Assembly (NCBI GenBank): GCA_048266425.1 | Contig: JBLWZN010000008.1 | Coordinates: forward strand, 1 to 64,000 | Source: Cerina sp048266425 | Lineage (GTDB): Bacteria; Bacteroidota; Bacteroidia; Flavobacteriales; Flavobacteriaceae | Direction: 5' to 3' | DNA: 64,000 nucleotides | Part shown: one piece after another, positions 51,349-59,525 of the stretch | Position numbering within the stretch: position 1 is the first letter of the stretch | Layout of the letters: each line of letters begins with the position of its first letter | Translations under genes and position numbers: made by a program | Notes under the pieces: generated by a model | What the model was told of the DNA's origin: nothing | Databases searched by the model: none | Seen by the model: the letters and a program-made list of their open reading frames with translations, nothing else

Positions 51349-53121
51349 TCACCTTATTCCGTGCATCAATCTTTTTAACAACGGATTCAGAATGATGGAT
51401 ACCAACCCTGCCCCTACGGGTATCAAGGTGAAGATCAGGAAGAAGGTCCCCATGGAATACTGTTCCGATATTTTATCGATCATCCCTCCCATGGTGCCCG
51501 CTGCCTTCTGACCCACGGCAATGGCCAGGTACCAGACCCCGAACATAAAACCGATCATCCGCGCCGGGACCAGTTTACTAAGGTAGGATAGGCCCACCGG
51601 GGAAAGACACAATTCGCCCATAGTGTGCAGCAGATAGGCCAAAATAAGAAATATCATGCTTACCGACGCCGTTTTAGCTCCTTGGGGTATCCCTGCCGAC
51701 CCATAGGACAATACGGCAAAACCAAGTCCCAACAGAATAAGTCCTATTCCGTATTTCATTGCGGCACTGGGATTGTACTTACTCTCCCACCATCTCGAGA
51801 ATATTGGGGCAAGGGTAATAATAAAAAAGGAGTTGAGAATTCCGAACCAAGTAGCATCTATCTCGGTCCCCGGTTCCAAATACTTTTCGTACAATCTATA
51901 GAGCACCAGCCCCCAAATACCCACAAAAGCAAGAGCTAGCATAATGTTGGACAGCCCTATTTTGGAGTAAGTTTTTTTAAACAACAGCCCCAAAACCCAA
52001 GTGATAATTATCAAGGGAACGGTGGTCAGCAAGGCGTCCACAATTTTAAAGGTAATTGCCGCCGGTCCCGTTAGCGCCCTGTGGGTATAATCCCGGGCAA
52101 AAATTGTCATGGATCCCAAGGATTGTTCAAAAAAGGAAAAGAAAAATACGGTAAACACCCCGAATATGGACACGGCAATGATACGATCCCTGACCACTGT
52201 AGAATATCTGGCTATCCGCATTACCAACAAAACCAAGAACAGGACCAATCCCCCCAACACCACAATGTCCGATCCATTGACTCCCCATAAGGTAAAAGGG
52301 GCCAAGCTATGGCCACTTATTTTTTCCAAGGGATCATTAAAAAGATACAACAATCCAGCTACAGACGAGATAACGATCAAAATATAATCCAAACCCGTAA
52401 ACGGATTCAATTTTTCGATCTGTGTTTCCAAACCGCTGTCATGGTCCATTTTATGAGGTTCTCCCGACTTATCGGCCCTTTCTGGCTTACCTCCAATTTT
52501 GCCAAAAAGATCTTTTGCCAACCAGAATTGCAACATCCCAAAGAGCATAAAGATCCCGGCCAGGCCAAAGCCCCAAGACCATCCAAAATTTTCGCCTAGA
52601 TAACCGCAGAGCATCATTCCGAAAAAAGCACCGGCATTTACCCCCATGTAAAATATGGTATACGCCCCGTCCTTTTTGGATTCCTTGCCCTTGTACATCT
52701 CCGAGATGATAGAAGTAATATTGGGCTTAAAAAAACCGGTGCCGATTACCAACAAACCCAATCCTATATACAGGGACCAATGGGTCTCGAACGCCATAGC
52801 GGCATGGCCCAAGGTCATAATAATACAACCGATTACCACTGCAATGCGATATCCCGTGAATTTGTCCGCTATATACCCGCCCACAATAGGGGTTAGGTAC
52901 AGCAAAGAGGCATAGGTACCTATAAGTGCCAAGGCATTTTCCCGGGGCCATTCCCATCCCGGATTATCGCTTATAAGCGGGGCTGTAAGGAAAAGGACCA
53001 ATAAAATACGCATCCCGTAAAAGGAAAAGCGTTCCCACATTTCGGTAAAGAACAAAACGAACAAGCCTGCAGGATGTCCCAGTACCTTGTCCTTGAAGAG
53101 GTTTTCTATGTCTGTGTTCAT
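51349..53121 (-). CDS. proton-dependent oligopeptide transporter (POT/PTR2 family), 590 aa
   Basis: The N-terminal signature is present: GHPAGLFVLFFTEMWERFSF followed by YGMRILLVLF (the ExxERFxYYG motif for proton coupling). About 14 helices follow, and FYMGVNAGAFFGMMLCGYLG (about 154-173) is the second PTR2 motif. A charged cytosolic loop (about 215-240; KPERADKSGEPHKMDHD) links the two halves. It imports di- and tripeptides with protons. It is the last gene of a minus-strand DPP4-like/POT/POT set and is separated from the previous POT gene by a hairpin. Confidence 0.94.
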   Translation of the reverse strand: MNTDIENLFKDKVLGHPAGLFVLFFTEMWERFSFYGMRILLVLFLTAPLISDNPGWEWPRENALALIGTYASLLYLTPIVGGYIADKFTGYRIAVVIGCIIMTLGHAAMAFETHWSLYIGLGLLVIGTGFFKPNITSIISEMYKGKESKKDGAYTIFYMGVNAGAFFGMMLCGYLGENFGWSWGFGLAGIFMLFGMLQFWLAKDLFGKIGGKPERADKSGEPHKMDHDSGLETQIEKLNPFTGLDYILIVISSVAGLLYLFNDPLEKISGHSLAPFTLWGVNGSDIVVLGGLVLFLVLLVMRIARYSTVVRDRIIAVSIFGVFTVFFFSFFEQSLGSMTIFARDYTHRALTGPAAITFKIVDALLTTVPLIIITWVLGLLFKKTYSKIGLSNIMLALAFVGIWGLVLYRLYEKYLEPGTEIDATWFGILNSFFIITLAPIFSRWWESKYNPSAAMKYGIGLILLGLGFAVLSYGSAGIPQGAKTASVSMIFLILAYLLHTMGELCLSPVGLSYLSKLVPARMIGFMFGVWYLAIAVGQKAAGTMGGMIDKISEQYSMGTFFLIFTLIPVGAGLVSIILNPLLKRLMHGIR

Positions 53122-53142
53122 ATTGGGTAAAGTTTAAATGAA

Positions 53143-53171
53143 AAACCTGACAGTTTTTATTTGTCAGGTTT
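53143..53171 (-). terminator. terminator between the two POT genes
   Basis: On the minus strand AACCTGACA, 9-nt loop, TGTCAGGTT, then T. It starts 11 nt after the upstream POT gene's stop, so the 590-aa POT gene may depend on read-through or its own promoter. Confidence 0.8.
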
Positions 53172-53181
53172 GGGTTAAAAT

Positions 53182-54534
53182 TTACATTTTTCTTTCATCA
53201 TCCTCGGCTCCATGGGTCAGTGCCTTTAATTTCTTAAAGAAAGCCCAAATCAACAAGCCAAACAGAATACAGAACAGGGCAATCCCCGTGAATACTTTAT
53301 ACTCGCCAAATGCAGAAGCAGATTCCCCCAGCAATCCCGCCACTTTGTTACCCAATCCAGTGGTGGCAAAATAGAGTCCCATCATTAGGGAAGCGTATTT
53401 GGCAGGTGCCAATTTGGTGACAAACGATAAAGATACGGGCGAAAGGCTCAACTCCCCGACGGTATGGAAAAGATAGGCCAGGATAAGCCAGTACATGGCC
53501 GCAGACCCTTCACTATGGAACTGGGCTGTAGCTGCCGTCATAAACAAAAAGCCGATACCCATGATTATGAGTCCCATAATCATCTTAAAAAGCGAGGAGG
53601 CTTCCTTGCCCTTCAATTTGCGGTTGGCCCAAAAACTGGCAACGGCCGTGCCCAGCGTGATAATAAAAAATGCATTGACAGATTGGAACCAGGAGGCAGG
53701 AACTTCCCATCCAAGCAACATCCTGTTGGTGTGGTCCTTGGCAAAAATATTCATTAGTCCGCCAGCCTGTTCAAAGGCTCCGAAAAAGACGATGACCATC
53801 AAGAAAGAAAGAATCAATACGATTACCCGATCCTTTTCAATCTTTGTCAGCGGTCTTTTTAGCTCTTGCCTATCAACCTCATTTTCCGATTTACCCAAAT
53901 AATCCCCGACCCCCTGTAAATACTTCTGACCAAGAACAAATTGTAAAAGACCAAAAAGCATACATATCCCTGCGAGGCCAAAACCAAAGTGCCAACCGTA
54001 TACTTCCCCTACATAGCCAACGATCAAACTAGATAGGAACGCCCCAACATTGATACCAATATAAAATATGGTAAACCCCTTGTCCCGTCTTATATCACCT
54101 TTTGGATAGAGTCCGCCCACCATCGTTGAGATATTGGGCTTAAGCATTCCCACCCCAGCAATGATAAGGCCTAGACCCGTATAAAAAGCCCACATTTGTT
54201 CGATTGCCAAAACACTGTGCCCGATCACCAATAGGACAGCTCCTAAAATTACCGATTTCTTTTGGCCCAAAATACGATCTGCAATGATCCCCCCCGGGAT
54301 CGAGGCCACATATACCAACATGGTATACCATCCATATAACTGCAAGGCCTCCATATTTGTCCATCCAAGACCTGGGTTCTTCTCAGTAGTAGAGGTGACC
54401 AAATACAGAACCAGGATGGCCCGCATTCCATAGTAGGAAAAACGTTCCCACATTTCGGTAAAGAAAAGAATATAAAGACCTACGGGATGGCCAAAGAGTT
54501 CCTTTCGTTTGATTGGTTGGATGGATTCTGCCAT
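53182..54534 (-). CDS. proton-dependent oligopeptide transporter (POT family), 450 aa
   Basis: It has the POT signature GHPVGLYILFFTEMWERFSY followed by YGMRAILVLY and the second motif FYIGINVGAFLSSLIVGYVG (about 141-160). At 450 aa it is about 140 residues shorter than its neighbour and shows about 12 helices, a compact form known among bacterial peptide permeases. The two POT genes share their layout but are clearly diverged, so they probably differ in substrate. It starts 10 nt after the DPP4-like peptidase stop and is co-transcribed with it. Confidence 0.93.
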   Translation of the reverse strand: MAESIQPIKRKELFGHPVGLYILFFTEMWERFSYYGMRAILVLYLVTSTTEKNPGLGWTNMEALQLYGWYTMLVYVASIPGGIIADRILGQKKSVILGAVLLVIGHSVLAIEQMWAFYTGLGLIIAGVGMLKPNISTMVGGLYPKGDIRRDKGFTIFYIGINVGAFLSSLIVGYVGEVYGWHFGFGLAGICMLFGLLQFVLGQKYLQGVGDYLGKSENEVDRQELKRPLTKIEKDRVIVLILSFLMVIVFFGAFEQAGGLMNIFAKDHTNRMLLGWEVPASWFQSVNAFFIITLGTAVASFWANRKLKGKEASSLFKMIMGLIIMGIGFLFMTAATAQFHSEGSAAMYWLILAYLFHTVGELSLSPVSLSFVTKLAPAKYASLMMGLYFATTGLGNKVAGLLGESASAFGEYKVFTGIALFCILFGLLIWAFFKKLKALTHGAEDDERKM

Positions 54535-54544
54535 AATCTTTCTT

Positions 54545-56710
54545 TTATAAGTTGGATTTAATAAAGTTGGTCATTTTAGTATAGAGCTGCAATCTAGTGT
54601 TTCCTCCGTAGATTCCGTGATCTTTATCCGGATAAATGGCCCAATCGAACTGTTTGTTGGCCTGGATCAAGGCTTCGATCAAGCGCATACTGTTCTGAAC
54701 GTGTACATTATCGTCCGCGGAGCCATGGATCAACAAGTATTTTCCTTTCAACAATTCAGGGTAGCTCAAAGGTGAATTTTCGTCATATCCACTAGGGTTT
54801 TCCTGGGGTGTCCTCATAAACCGTTCCGTATAGATCGTATCGTAGAACCGCCAGCTGGTGACGGGGGCCACCGCAATGGCCATTTCAAAGACATCGTTTC
54901 CCTTAAGAATGCAGTTGCTGGACATAAACCCTCCATAGCTCCAACCCCAAATACCGGTGCGGTCCGCGTCTATATAGGGCAGCTCACTAAGCTTCCTGGC
55001 TGCTGCGATCTGATCTTCTACCTCGTATTTTCCCAATTCCTTGTAGGTGACCTTTTTAAAATCCCTCCCCTTGAATCCGGTTCCCCGGCCGTCAACGCAA
55101 GCAATGATATAACCTTCCGAAGCCAACATTTCATACCAATAATCATTACTCCCCATCCAACTGTTCTTTACGGATTGGGAGCCCGGACCACTGTATTGAA
55201 ACATCAGTAAGGGATATTTTTTGGCGGGATCGAAATCCATAGGCTTTATCATCCACATATTTAGGTCGTTATCGTTTATGGAGATTGTAGAAAATTCCTT
55301 AGGGCTTATTTTATAACCGTCCAACTTCTGCAGCAGGGTACCGTTATCTTTAATTTCTTTCAATTTTTTACCGGTCTTGGCCTCATGAAGGGTAAATACG
55401 GGGGGAGTGGAAGCACTGGAAAATGTATTGATAAAATAGGTGAAATCCGTACTGAAATCCGCACTATTGGTGCCTTCCCGATCCGTCAACCTTTTTTTAA
55501 CCTTTCCCTTGCTGTCTATACTGTAGACATCCCGGTTGATGGAGCCGTTCTCTGTTGATTGGTAATATATTCGATCTCCTTTTTTATCGTAACCGTAATA
55601 TTGGGTCACCTCCCAATTTCCTTTGGTCACCTGATTTTTCAATTTACCTTCCTTGGTATATAGATATATATGGTTATGACCGTCCCGCTCGCTGGTCCAG
55701 ATAAAACTGTCGTCGTCCAGGAAGGTCAGGTCGTCCGTAATGTCCAAGTAGGCCTTATCGATCTCTTCCAACAAAAGGGAAACCGTATTTTTCTTGGCAT
55801 TGACAGAGTACAATTTTAAATCGTCCTGACGGCGATTTATAGTTTGAACGGCAAGTTCATCCGGATTGTTCTTCCATTTTATACGGGGAATATAATATGG
55901 GTTCCCTAGATCTACCTTATTGATTCTTTTTGTATTTACATCAACCAAATGCAAGGTAACCACAGAATTGTTCTCCCCGGCCTTGGGATATTTAAAGATA
56001 TCATTTTGCGGGTACAATGTATGGTCGTAAATGTCCATGGAAAATTCGGGTACCTGGCTCTCGTCGAACCGAAGAAAAGCTATTTTTGCGCCATCAGGAC
56101 TCCATTCAAAGGCACGGACAAAAGAAAATTCTTCCTCATAGACCCAATCCGTCACCCCATTGATAATCTTGTTCTTTTCACCATCGGTGGTAAGCTGTTG
56201 GGTGCTTTGTGCCCTTAAGTCAAAAATGTACAGGTTGTTGTCCAGCACGTAGGCAACTTTGGATCCATCGGGGGAAAGTGAAGGCTCTTGTATTTTTTTA
56301 TCGGATACTTGTACAGTTTCCTTGGATACGACATCGTATACGTAATAAATACCGAGTGTAGAACGGCGAAAAATAGATTCTACCTCCGTGGCCAACAAAA
56401 TCTTGGATTCGTCCTGGCTAAAGGTATAGGAACTAAAATCGGAAATTCCCGATAGGCTCATCCCATCGACTATGGTCTCGGTTTTCTCCAGCCCCTTATA
56501 GGAGTATTTATCTATGGTGCTGGCCTTGGTAACCCAATTGCTGTTCAAAACCGTATACTCTTCCCCATTGTTCATAGATCGAAGTTTATCCATGCCTTGG
56601 GTGGAAAATGCACCTTTCCAAATCTCTTCCAAGGAGATTGGCTTCTTCTGGGCAATTGAGGGAGTCAGGAAGCCAACAATAAAAAGAACGAGTAGGTATG
56701 TCTTTTTCAT
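54545..56710 (-). CDS. dipeptidyl-peptidase IV-like S9 serine peptidase
   Basis: This 721-aa exported enzyme (signal MKKTYLLVLFIVGFLTPSIA) has a DPP4-type eight-blade propeller (about 40-465) with VTDWVYEEEFSFVRAFEWSP, the double-Glu motif that binds the substrate N-terminus. An alpha/beta-hydrolase domain follows with Ser in GIWGWSYGGFMSS, Asp in IHGSADDNVHV and His in YPDKDHGIYGG. It removes X-Pro or X-Ala dipeptides from peptide N-termini in the periplasm. The following POT permeases can import the products. The upstream region carries a four-copy 26-bp tandem repeat. Confidence 0.95.
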   Translation of the reverse strand: MKKTYLLVLFIVGFLTPSIAQKKPISLEEIWKGAFSTQGMDKLRSMNNGEEYTVLNSNWVTKASTIDKYSYKGLEKTETIVDGMSLSGISDFSSYTFSQDESKILLATEVESIFRRSTLGIYYVYDVVSKETVQVSDKKIQEPSLSPDGSKVAYVLDNNLYIFDLRAQSTQQLTTDGEKNKIINGVTDWVYEEEFSFVRAFEWSPDGAKIAFLRFDESQVPEFSMDIYDHTLYPQNDIFKYPKAGENNSVVTLHLVDVNTKRINKVDLGNPYYIPRIKWKNNPDELAVQTINRRQDDLKLYSVNAKKNTVSLLLEEIDKAYLDITDDLTFLDDDSFIWTSERDGHNHIYLYTKEGKLKNQVTKGNWEVTQYYGYDKKGDRIYYQSTENGSINRDVYSIDSKGKVKKRLTDREGTNSADFSTDFTYFINTFSSASTPPVFTLHEAKTGKKLKEIKDNGTLLQKLDGYKISPKEFSTISINDNDLNMWMIKPMDFDPAKKYPLLMFQYSGPGSQSVKNSWMGSNDYWYEMLASEGYIIACVDGRGTGFKGRDFKKVTYKELGKYEVEDQIAAARKLSELPYIDADRTGIWGWSYGGFMSSNCILKGNDVFEMAIAVAPVTSWRFYDTIYTERFMRTPQENPSGYDENSPLSYPELLKGKYLLIHGSADDNVHVQNSMRLIEALIQANKQFDWAIYPDKDHGIYGGNTRLQLYTKMTNFIKSNL

Positions 56711-56742
56711 CTGTTTATTTTTATTGATTTTTATAAGTCAGA

Positions 56743-56847
56743 CCAGCCCGACAAGTCATTCTGGCGGGCCAGCCCGACAAGTCATTCTGGCGGGCCAGCC
56801 CGACAAGTCATTCTGGCGGGCCAGCCCGAAAGAGTCGTTCTGGCGGG
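56743..56847 (+). repeat. four-copy tandem repeat CCAGCCCG-N10-CTGGCGGG
   Basis: Three identical 26-bp units (56743-56768, 56769-56794, 56795-56820) are followed by one diverged 27-bp unit (56821-56847). Units are directly joined, so each junction forms CTGGCGGGCCAG, itself nearly palindromic. Each unit offers two mutually exclusive stems (CCAG/CTGG and CCCG/CGGG). It begins 33 nt before the DPP4-like start codon. Single copies lie at 5288 and 18833. Confidence 0.95.
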
Positions 56848-57138
56848 TGTAATTATTCACATCTCTGATAATGGTTTCTTAAAGGTGTTCATGAACCTTC
56901 GGTTTCGCCAATAATCATTTACTTACTTATTATTTTATACTTTGGTGTTCGTAAATCTTCGATTTCGGTGAATATCGAGAATTGATATGGCTCATTTCAT
57001 AATTTCACAAAAACATATTAAAAAGTGTCAAGTTTACTAATTATTTAATTAATAAATAAACTTTGCACTGAAAATGTTTCAATTTGGGAAGGCTGTATCC
57101 CAACTTGGAGCTTTTAAATCTTTTAACCCCATATTCCT
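56848..57138. other. AT-rich spacer between the DPP4-like and HMG-CoA reductase genes
   Basis: The 450-nt gap 56711-57160 holds the tandem repeat, then a degenerate direct repeat (GGTGTTC...CTTCG.TTTCG at 56889-56912 and 56944-56968) and the sequence GAATTGATATGGCTCATTTCAT (cut here as GAATTGATATGG at 56979 and CTCATTTCAT at 56991) shared with 18895-18916. The promoter of the plus-strand gene follows. No gene is visible. Confidence 0.6.
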
Positions 57139-57146
57139 TATCTTTG
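57139..57146 (+). promoter_or_regulatory. -7 box (TATCTTTG) fixing the HMG-CoA reductase start
   Basis: The match to TAnnTTTG lies inside the longer frame that begins at 57074 and ends 14 nt before the ATG at 57161, so the shorter start is preferred. Confidence 0.6.
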
Positions 57147-57160
57147 GAGTCAGAAATACA

Positions 57161-58495
57161 ATGCCCATGACCAAGCCTATAAAGGGTTTTTCCAAACTTA
57201 CCAAAGAAGAAAAAATAGATTGGATAGCCACACATTACACCCACGACCCGGAAGCTACAAAACAGGTTTTGGCACATTATGCACACGCGGACCTGGACCT
57301 GCAAAAACTGCACGACGAGTTTATTGAGAACACCATAGCCAACTATTACCTGCCATTGGGCATTGCCCCAAATTTTCTAATAAACGACAAGCTCTACGCC
57401 ATCCCCATGGCCATAGAGGAAAGTTCCGTCGTGGCCGCAGCCAGTAAGTCGGCCAAATTTTGGTTGGATCGGGGCGGTTTCAGGACCAAGGTGTTGGGAA
57501 CCGAAAAAATAGGACAGGTCCATTTTATGTATTATGGGGATTCCAATAAATTGACCGAATTTATCCGATCGATAAAACCAAAATTCATTTCAGACACGGC
57601 CAACCTCACCAAAAACATGGAGAAAAGAGGCGGAGGCATAACGGATATCCAACTAAGGAACAAGACGCAAGCCTTGGAAAACTATTACCAATTGCACTGT
57701 TCCTTCGAGACCAGGGATGCTATGGGCGCGAATTTTATCAACTCCTGTTTGGAACAGTTTGCCGAAACCTTGAAAAGGGAGGCGAAAAATTACCCTGGCT
57801 TTTCCGCTAAAGAAAGCCAAATTGAGGTGGTTATGAGCATCCTTTCCAACTATGTGCCGGGATGCCTGGTTCGGGCAGAGGTCAGCTGCTCCGTGGACGA
57901 ACTAAACGAACACCCTTCGCTTACCCCATCGGAATTTGCCGAAAAAATGGTCCGTGCCGTTGCCATCGCCAATGTGGAGCCCTTTAGGGCAGTGACCCAC
58001 AACAAGGGCATCATGAACGGCATAGATTCCGTTGTACTGGCCACTGGTAACGATTTTAGGGCTGTGGAGGCCGGGGTGCACGCCTATGCTTCCAAGGATG
58101 GAAGTTATTGCAGCCTTACCCATGCCAAAATTGAGAACGGCACGTTTACCTTTTGGATAGAGCTCCCCCTGGCACTTGGGACTGTGGGCGGACTTACAAG
58201 CTTGCATCCCCTGGTAAAACTCGCGTTGGAGATCTTGCAAAATCCCACCGCCGAAGAGCTGATGCAGATCGTTGCCGTTGCCGGTTTGGCCCAAAATTTT
58301 GCCGCCGTAAGGTCCTTGGTGACCACCGGGATACAGCAAGGCCATATGAAAATGCACTTGCTGAATATCCTAAATCAATTGAAAGCTACCGAACAGGAAA
58401 AGGAAATCCTGACCAATTACTTTAAAAAACATACCGCGAGCCACAGTGCGGTGGTAGAGGCGTTCGAAAAATTGAGGCAGGACCATGGCATATAA
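57161..58495 (+). CDS. hydroxymethylglutaryl-CoA reductase
   Basis: The ATG at 57161 gives 444 aa; MTKPIKGFSKLTKEEK starts two codons later. It has HMG-CoA reductase motifs: LINDKLYAIPMAIEESSVVA with the catalytic Glu (about 82-101), RDAMGANFINSCLE (DAMGAN), an Asp in GNDFRAVEAGVHAYA, and a C-terminal flap with the catalytic His near AVRSLVTTGIQQGHMKMHL. The length and fold fit the class II bacterial type. Next to a GHMP kinase it most likely works in the mevalonate direction (HMG-CoA to mevalonate) for isoprenoids. It overlaps the kinase gene by 11 nt. Confidence 0.93.
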   Translation: MPMTKPIKGFSKLTKEEKIDWIATHYTHDPEATKQVLAHYAHADLDLQKLHDEFIENTIANYYLPLGIAPNFLINDKLYAIPMAIEESSVVAAASKSAKFWLDRGGFRTKVLGTEKIGQVHFMYYGDSNKLTEFIRSIKPKFISDTANLTKNMEKRGGGITDIQLRNKTQALENYYQLHCSFETRDAMGANFINSCLEQFAETLKREAKNYPGFSAKESQIEVVMSILSNYVPGCLVRAEVSCSVDELNEHPSLTPSEFAEKMVRAVAIANVEPFRAVTHNKGIMNGIDSVVLATGNDFRAVEAGVHAYASKDGSYCSLTHAKIENGTFTFWIELPLALGTVGGLTSLHPLVKLALEILQNPTAEELMQIVAVAGLAQNFAAVRSLVTTGIQQGHMKMHLLNILNQLKATEQEKEILTNYFKKHTASHSAVVEAFEKLRQDHGI

Positions 58496-59414
58496 ATTCT
58501 ATAGCAACGGTAAACTATTGCTAACCGGGGAATATGCGGTCTTGGACGGAGCGTTGAGTCTGGCCCTACCGACTACGTATGGACAATCCCTTTCCGTAAC
58601 ACAGATCGATACCCAAAAATTGGTTTGGAGAAGCCGGGATGAAAACGGCAATATATGGTTTGAACATACTTTTGACAATAACCTGCTTTCGACCAAAATT
58701 GAAAATGGGAATTCTAATGGATCGGACCCCATATCCCATACGCTTTATAAAATACTGGCTGCAGCCAAAAATCTGAACCCTGAATTTCTAAACGGGACCA
58801 AAGGTGTTGAGGTAGACACCCAACTTGATTTTCCCCGGGATTGGGGATTGGGTTCCTCTTCCACCTTGATCAATAATATCGCGCAATGGGCCCAGGTCGA
58901 TGCATATAGGTTGCTATGGAACACTTTGGGGGGCAGCGGATATGATATTGCGTGTGCACAACACAATACTCCAATTCTATACCGATTGGCCAATGGCAGA
59001 CCACATATAAAAGCAATCCATTTTGACCCCGAATTTAAATCCCACCTATTCTTTGTACATCTCAACAAAAAACAGAACAGTAGGGAGGGGATTTCAAATT
59101 ATCGGGAACAGAAATTCGATAAAACCGAATTGATTGCGGATGCCTCCGCAATTACGAAAGAAATGATAAGCTGCACCCAGTTACCCCAATTTGAGGCATT
59201 GATCGCAGCCCATGAGAACCTGCTTGCCAAAACATTGAATCTTCCCACCGTTCGGGAACGGCTTTTTCCCGATTATCCAGGGAAGGTAAAAAGCCTTGGG
59301 GCATGGGGTGGGGACTTTATTTTGGCCACTGGAAATGATGATGCCCCCGACTACTTTTTTGCCAAGGGCTTTAAAACCGTTATTCCATTTGTAAATATGA
59401 TACTGCCTTCTTAG
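58485..59414 (+). CDS. GYDIA-family GHMP kinase (mevalonate-pathway)
   Basis: This 309-aa protein has the GHMP layout: FYSNGKLLLTGEYAVLDGAL at the N-terminus (motif 1), DWGLGSSSTLINN (ATP loop, about 119-131), and SGYDIACAQHNTPILYR with the GYDIA signature in place of the usual later loop. Motif 3 LGAWGGDFILATG lies at about 278-290. The family is found in Bacteroidota next to HMG-CoA reductase; the exact substrate (mevalonate or a phosphorylated form) is not clear. Translational coupling (11-nt overlap) to the reductase supports a shared pathway. Confidence 0.9.
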   Translation: MAYKFYSNGKLLLTGEYAVLDGALSLALPTTYGQSLSVTQIDTQKLVWRSRDENGNIWFEHTFDNNLLSTKIENGNSNGSDPISHTLYKILAAAKNLNPEFLNGTKGVEVDTQLDFPRDWGLGSSSTLINNIAQWAQVDAYRLLWNTLGGSGYDIACAQHNTPILYRLANGRPHIKAIHFDPEFKSHLFFVHLNKKQNSREGISNYREQKFDKTELIADASAITKEMISCTQLPQFEALIAAHENLLAKTLNLPTVRERLFPDYPGKVKSLGAWGGDFILATGNDDAPDYFFAKGFKTVIPFVNMILPS

Positions 59415-59475
59415 TCCCTTAACTCCTAAGACAAACCGCCCAACCCTCAAATATATTAAGTTTCAAAATAAGAAA

Positions 59476-59497
59476 AGCCTTCCGATCAGGGAAGGCT
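59476..59497 (-). terminator. intrinsic terminator of the PpiD-like foldase gene
   Basis: AGCCTTCC, 6-nt loop, GGAAGGCT then T on the minus strand, about 29 nt past the stop. It may also stop plus-strand transcription from the GHMP kinase gene. Confidence 0.85.
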
Positions 59498-59525
59498 CTA
59501 TCTTTATTATAGTGGAATTAGTTTC

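Noticed and set aside
56743..56847. Possible CRISPR array
   Set aside because: The 26-bp units are directly joined with no spacers, there are only four, and no cas gene is in the window.
57074..57160. Longer N-terminus for HMG-CoA reductase
   Set aside because: A TATCTTTG promoter box lies inside it, and the extra 29 residues do not resemble the family.
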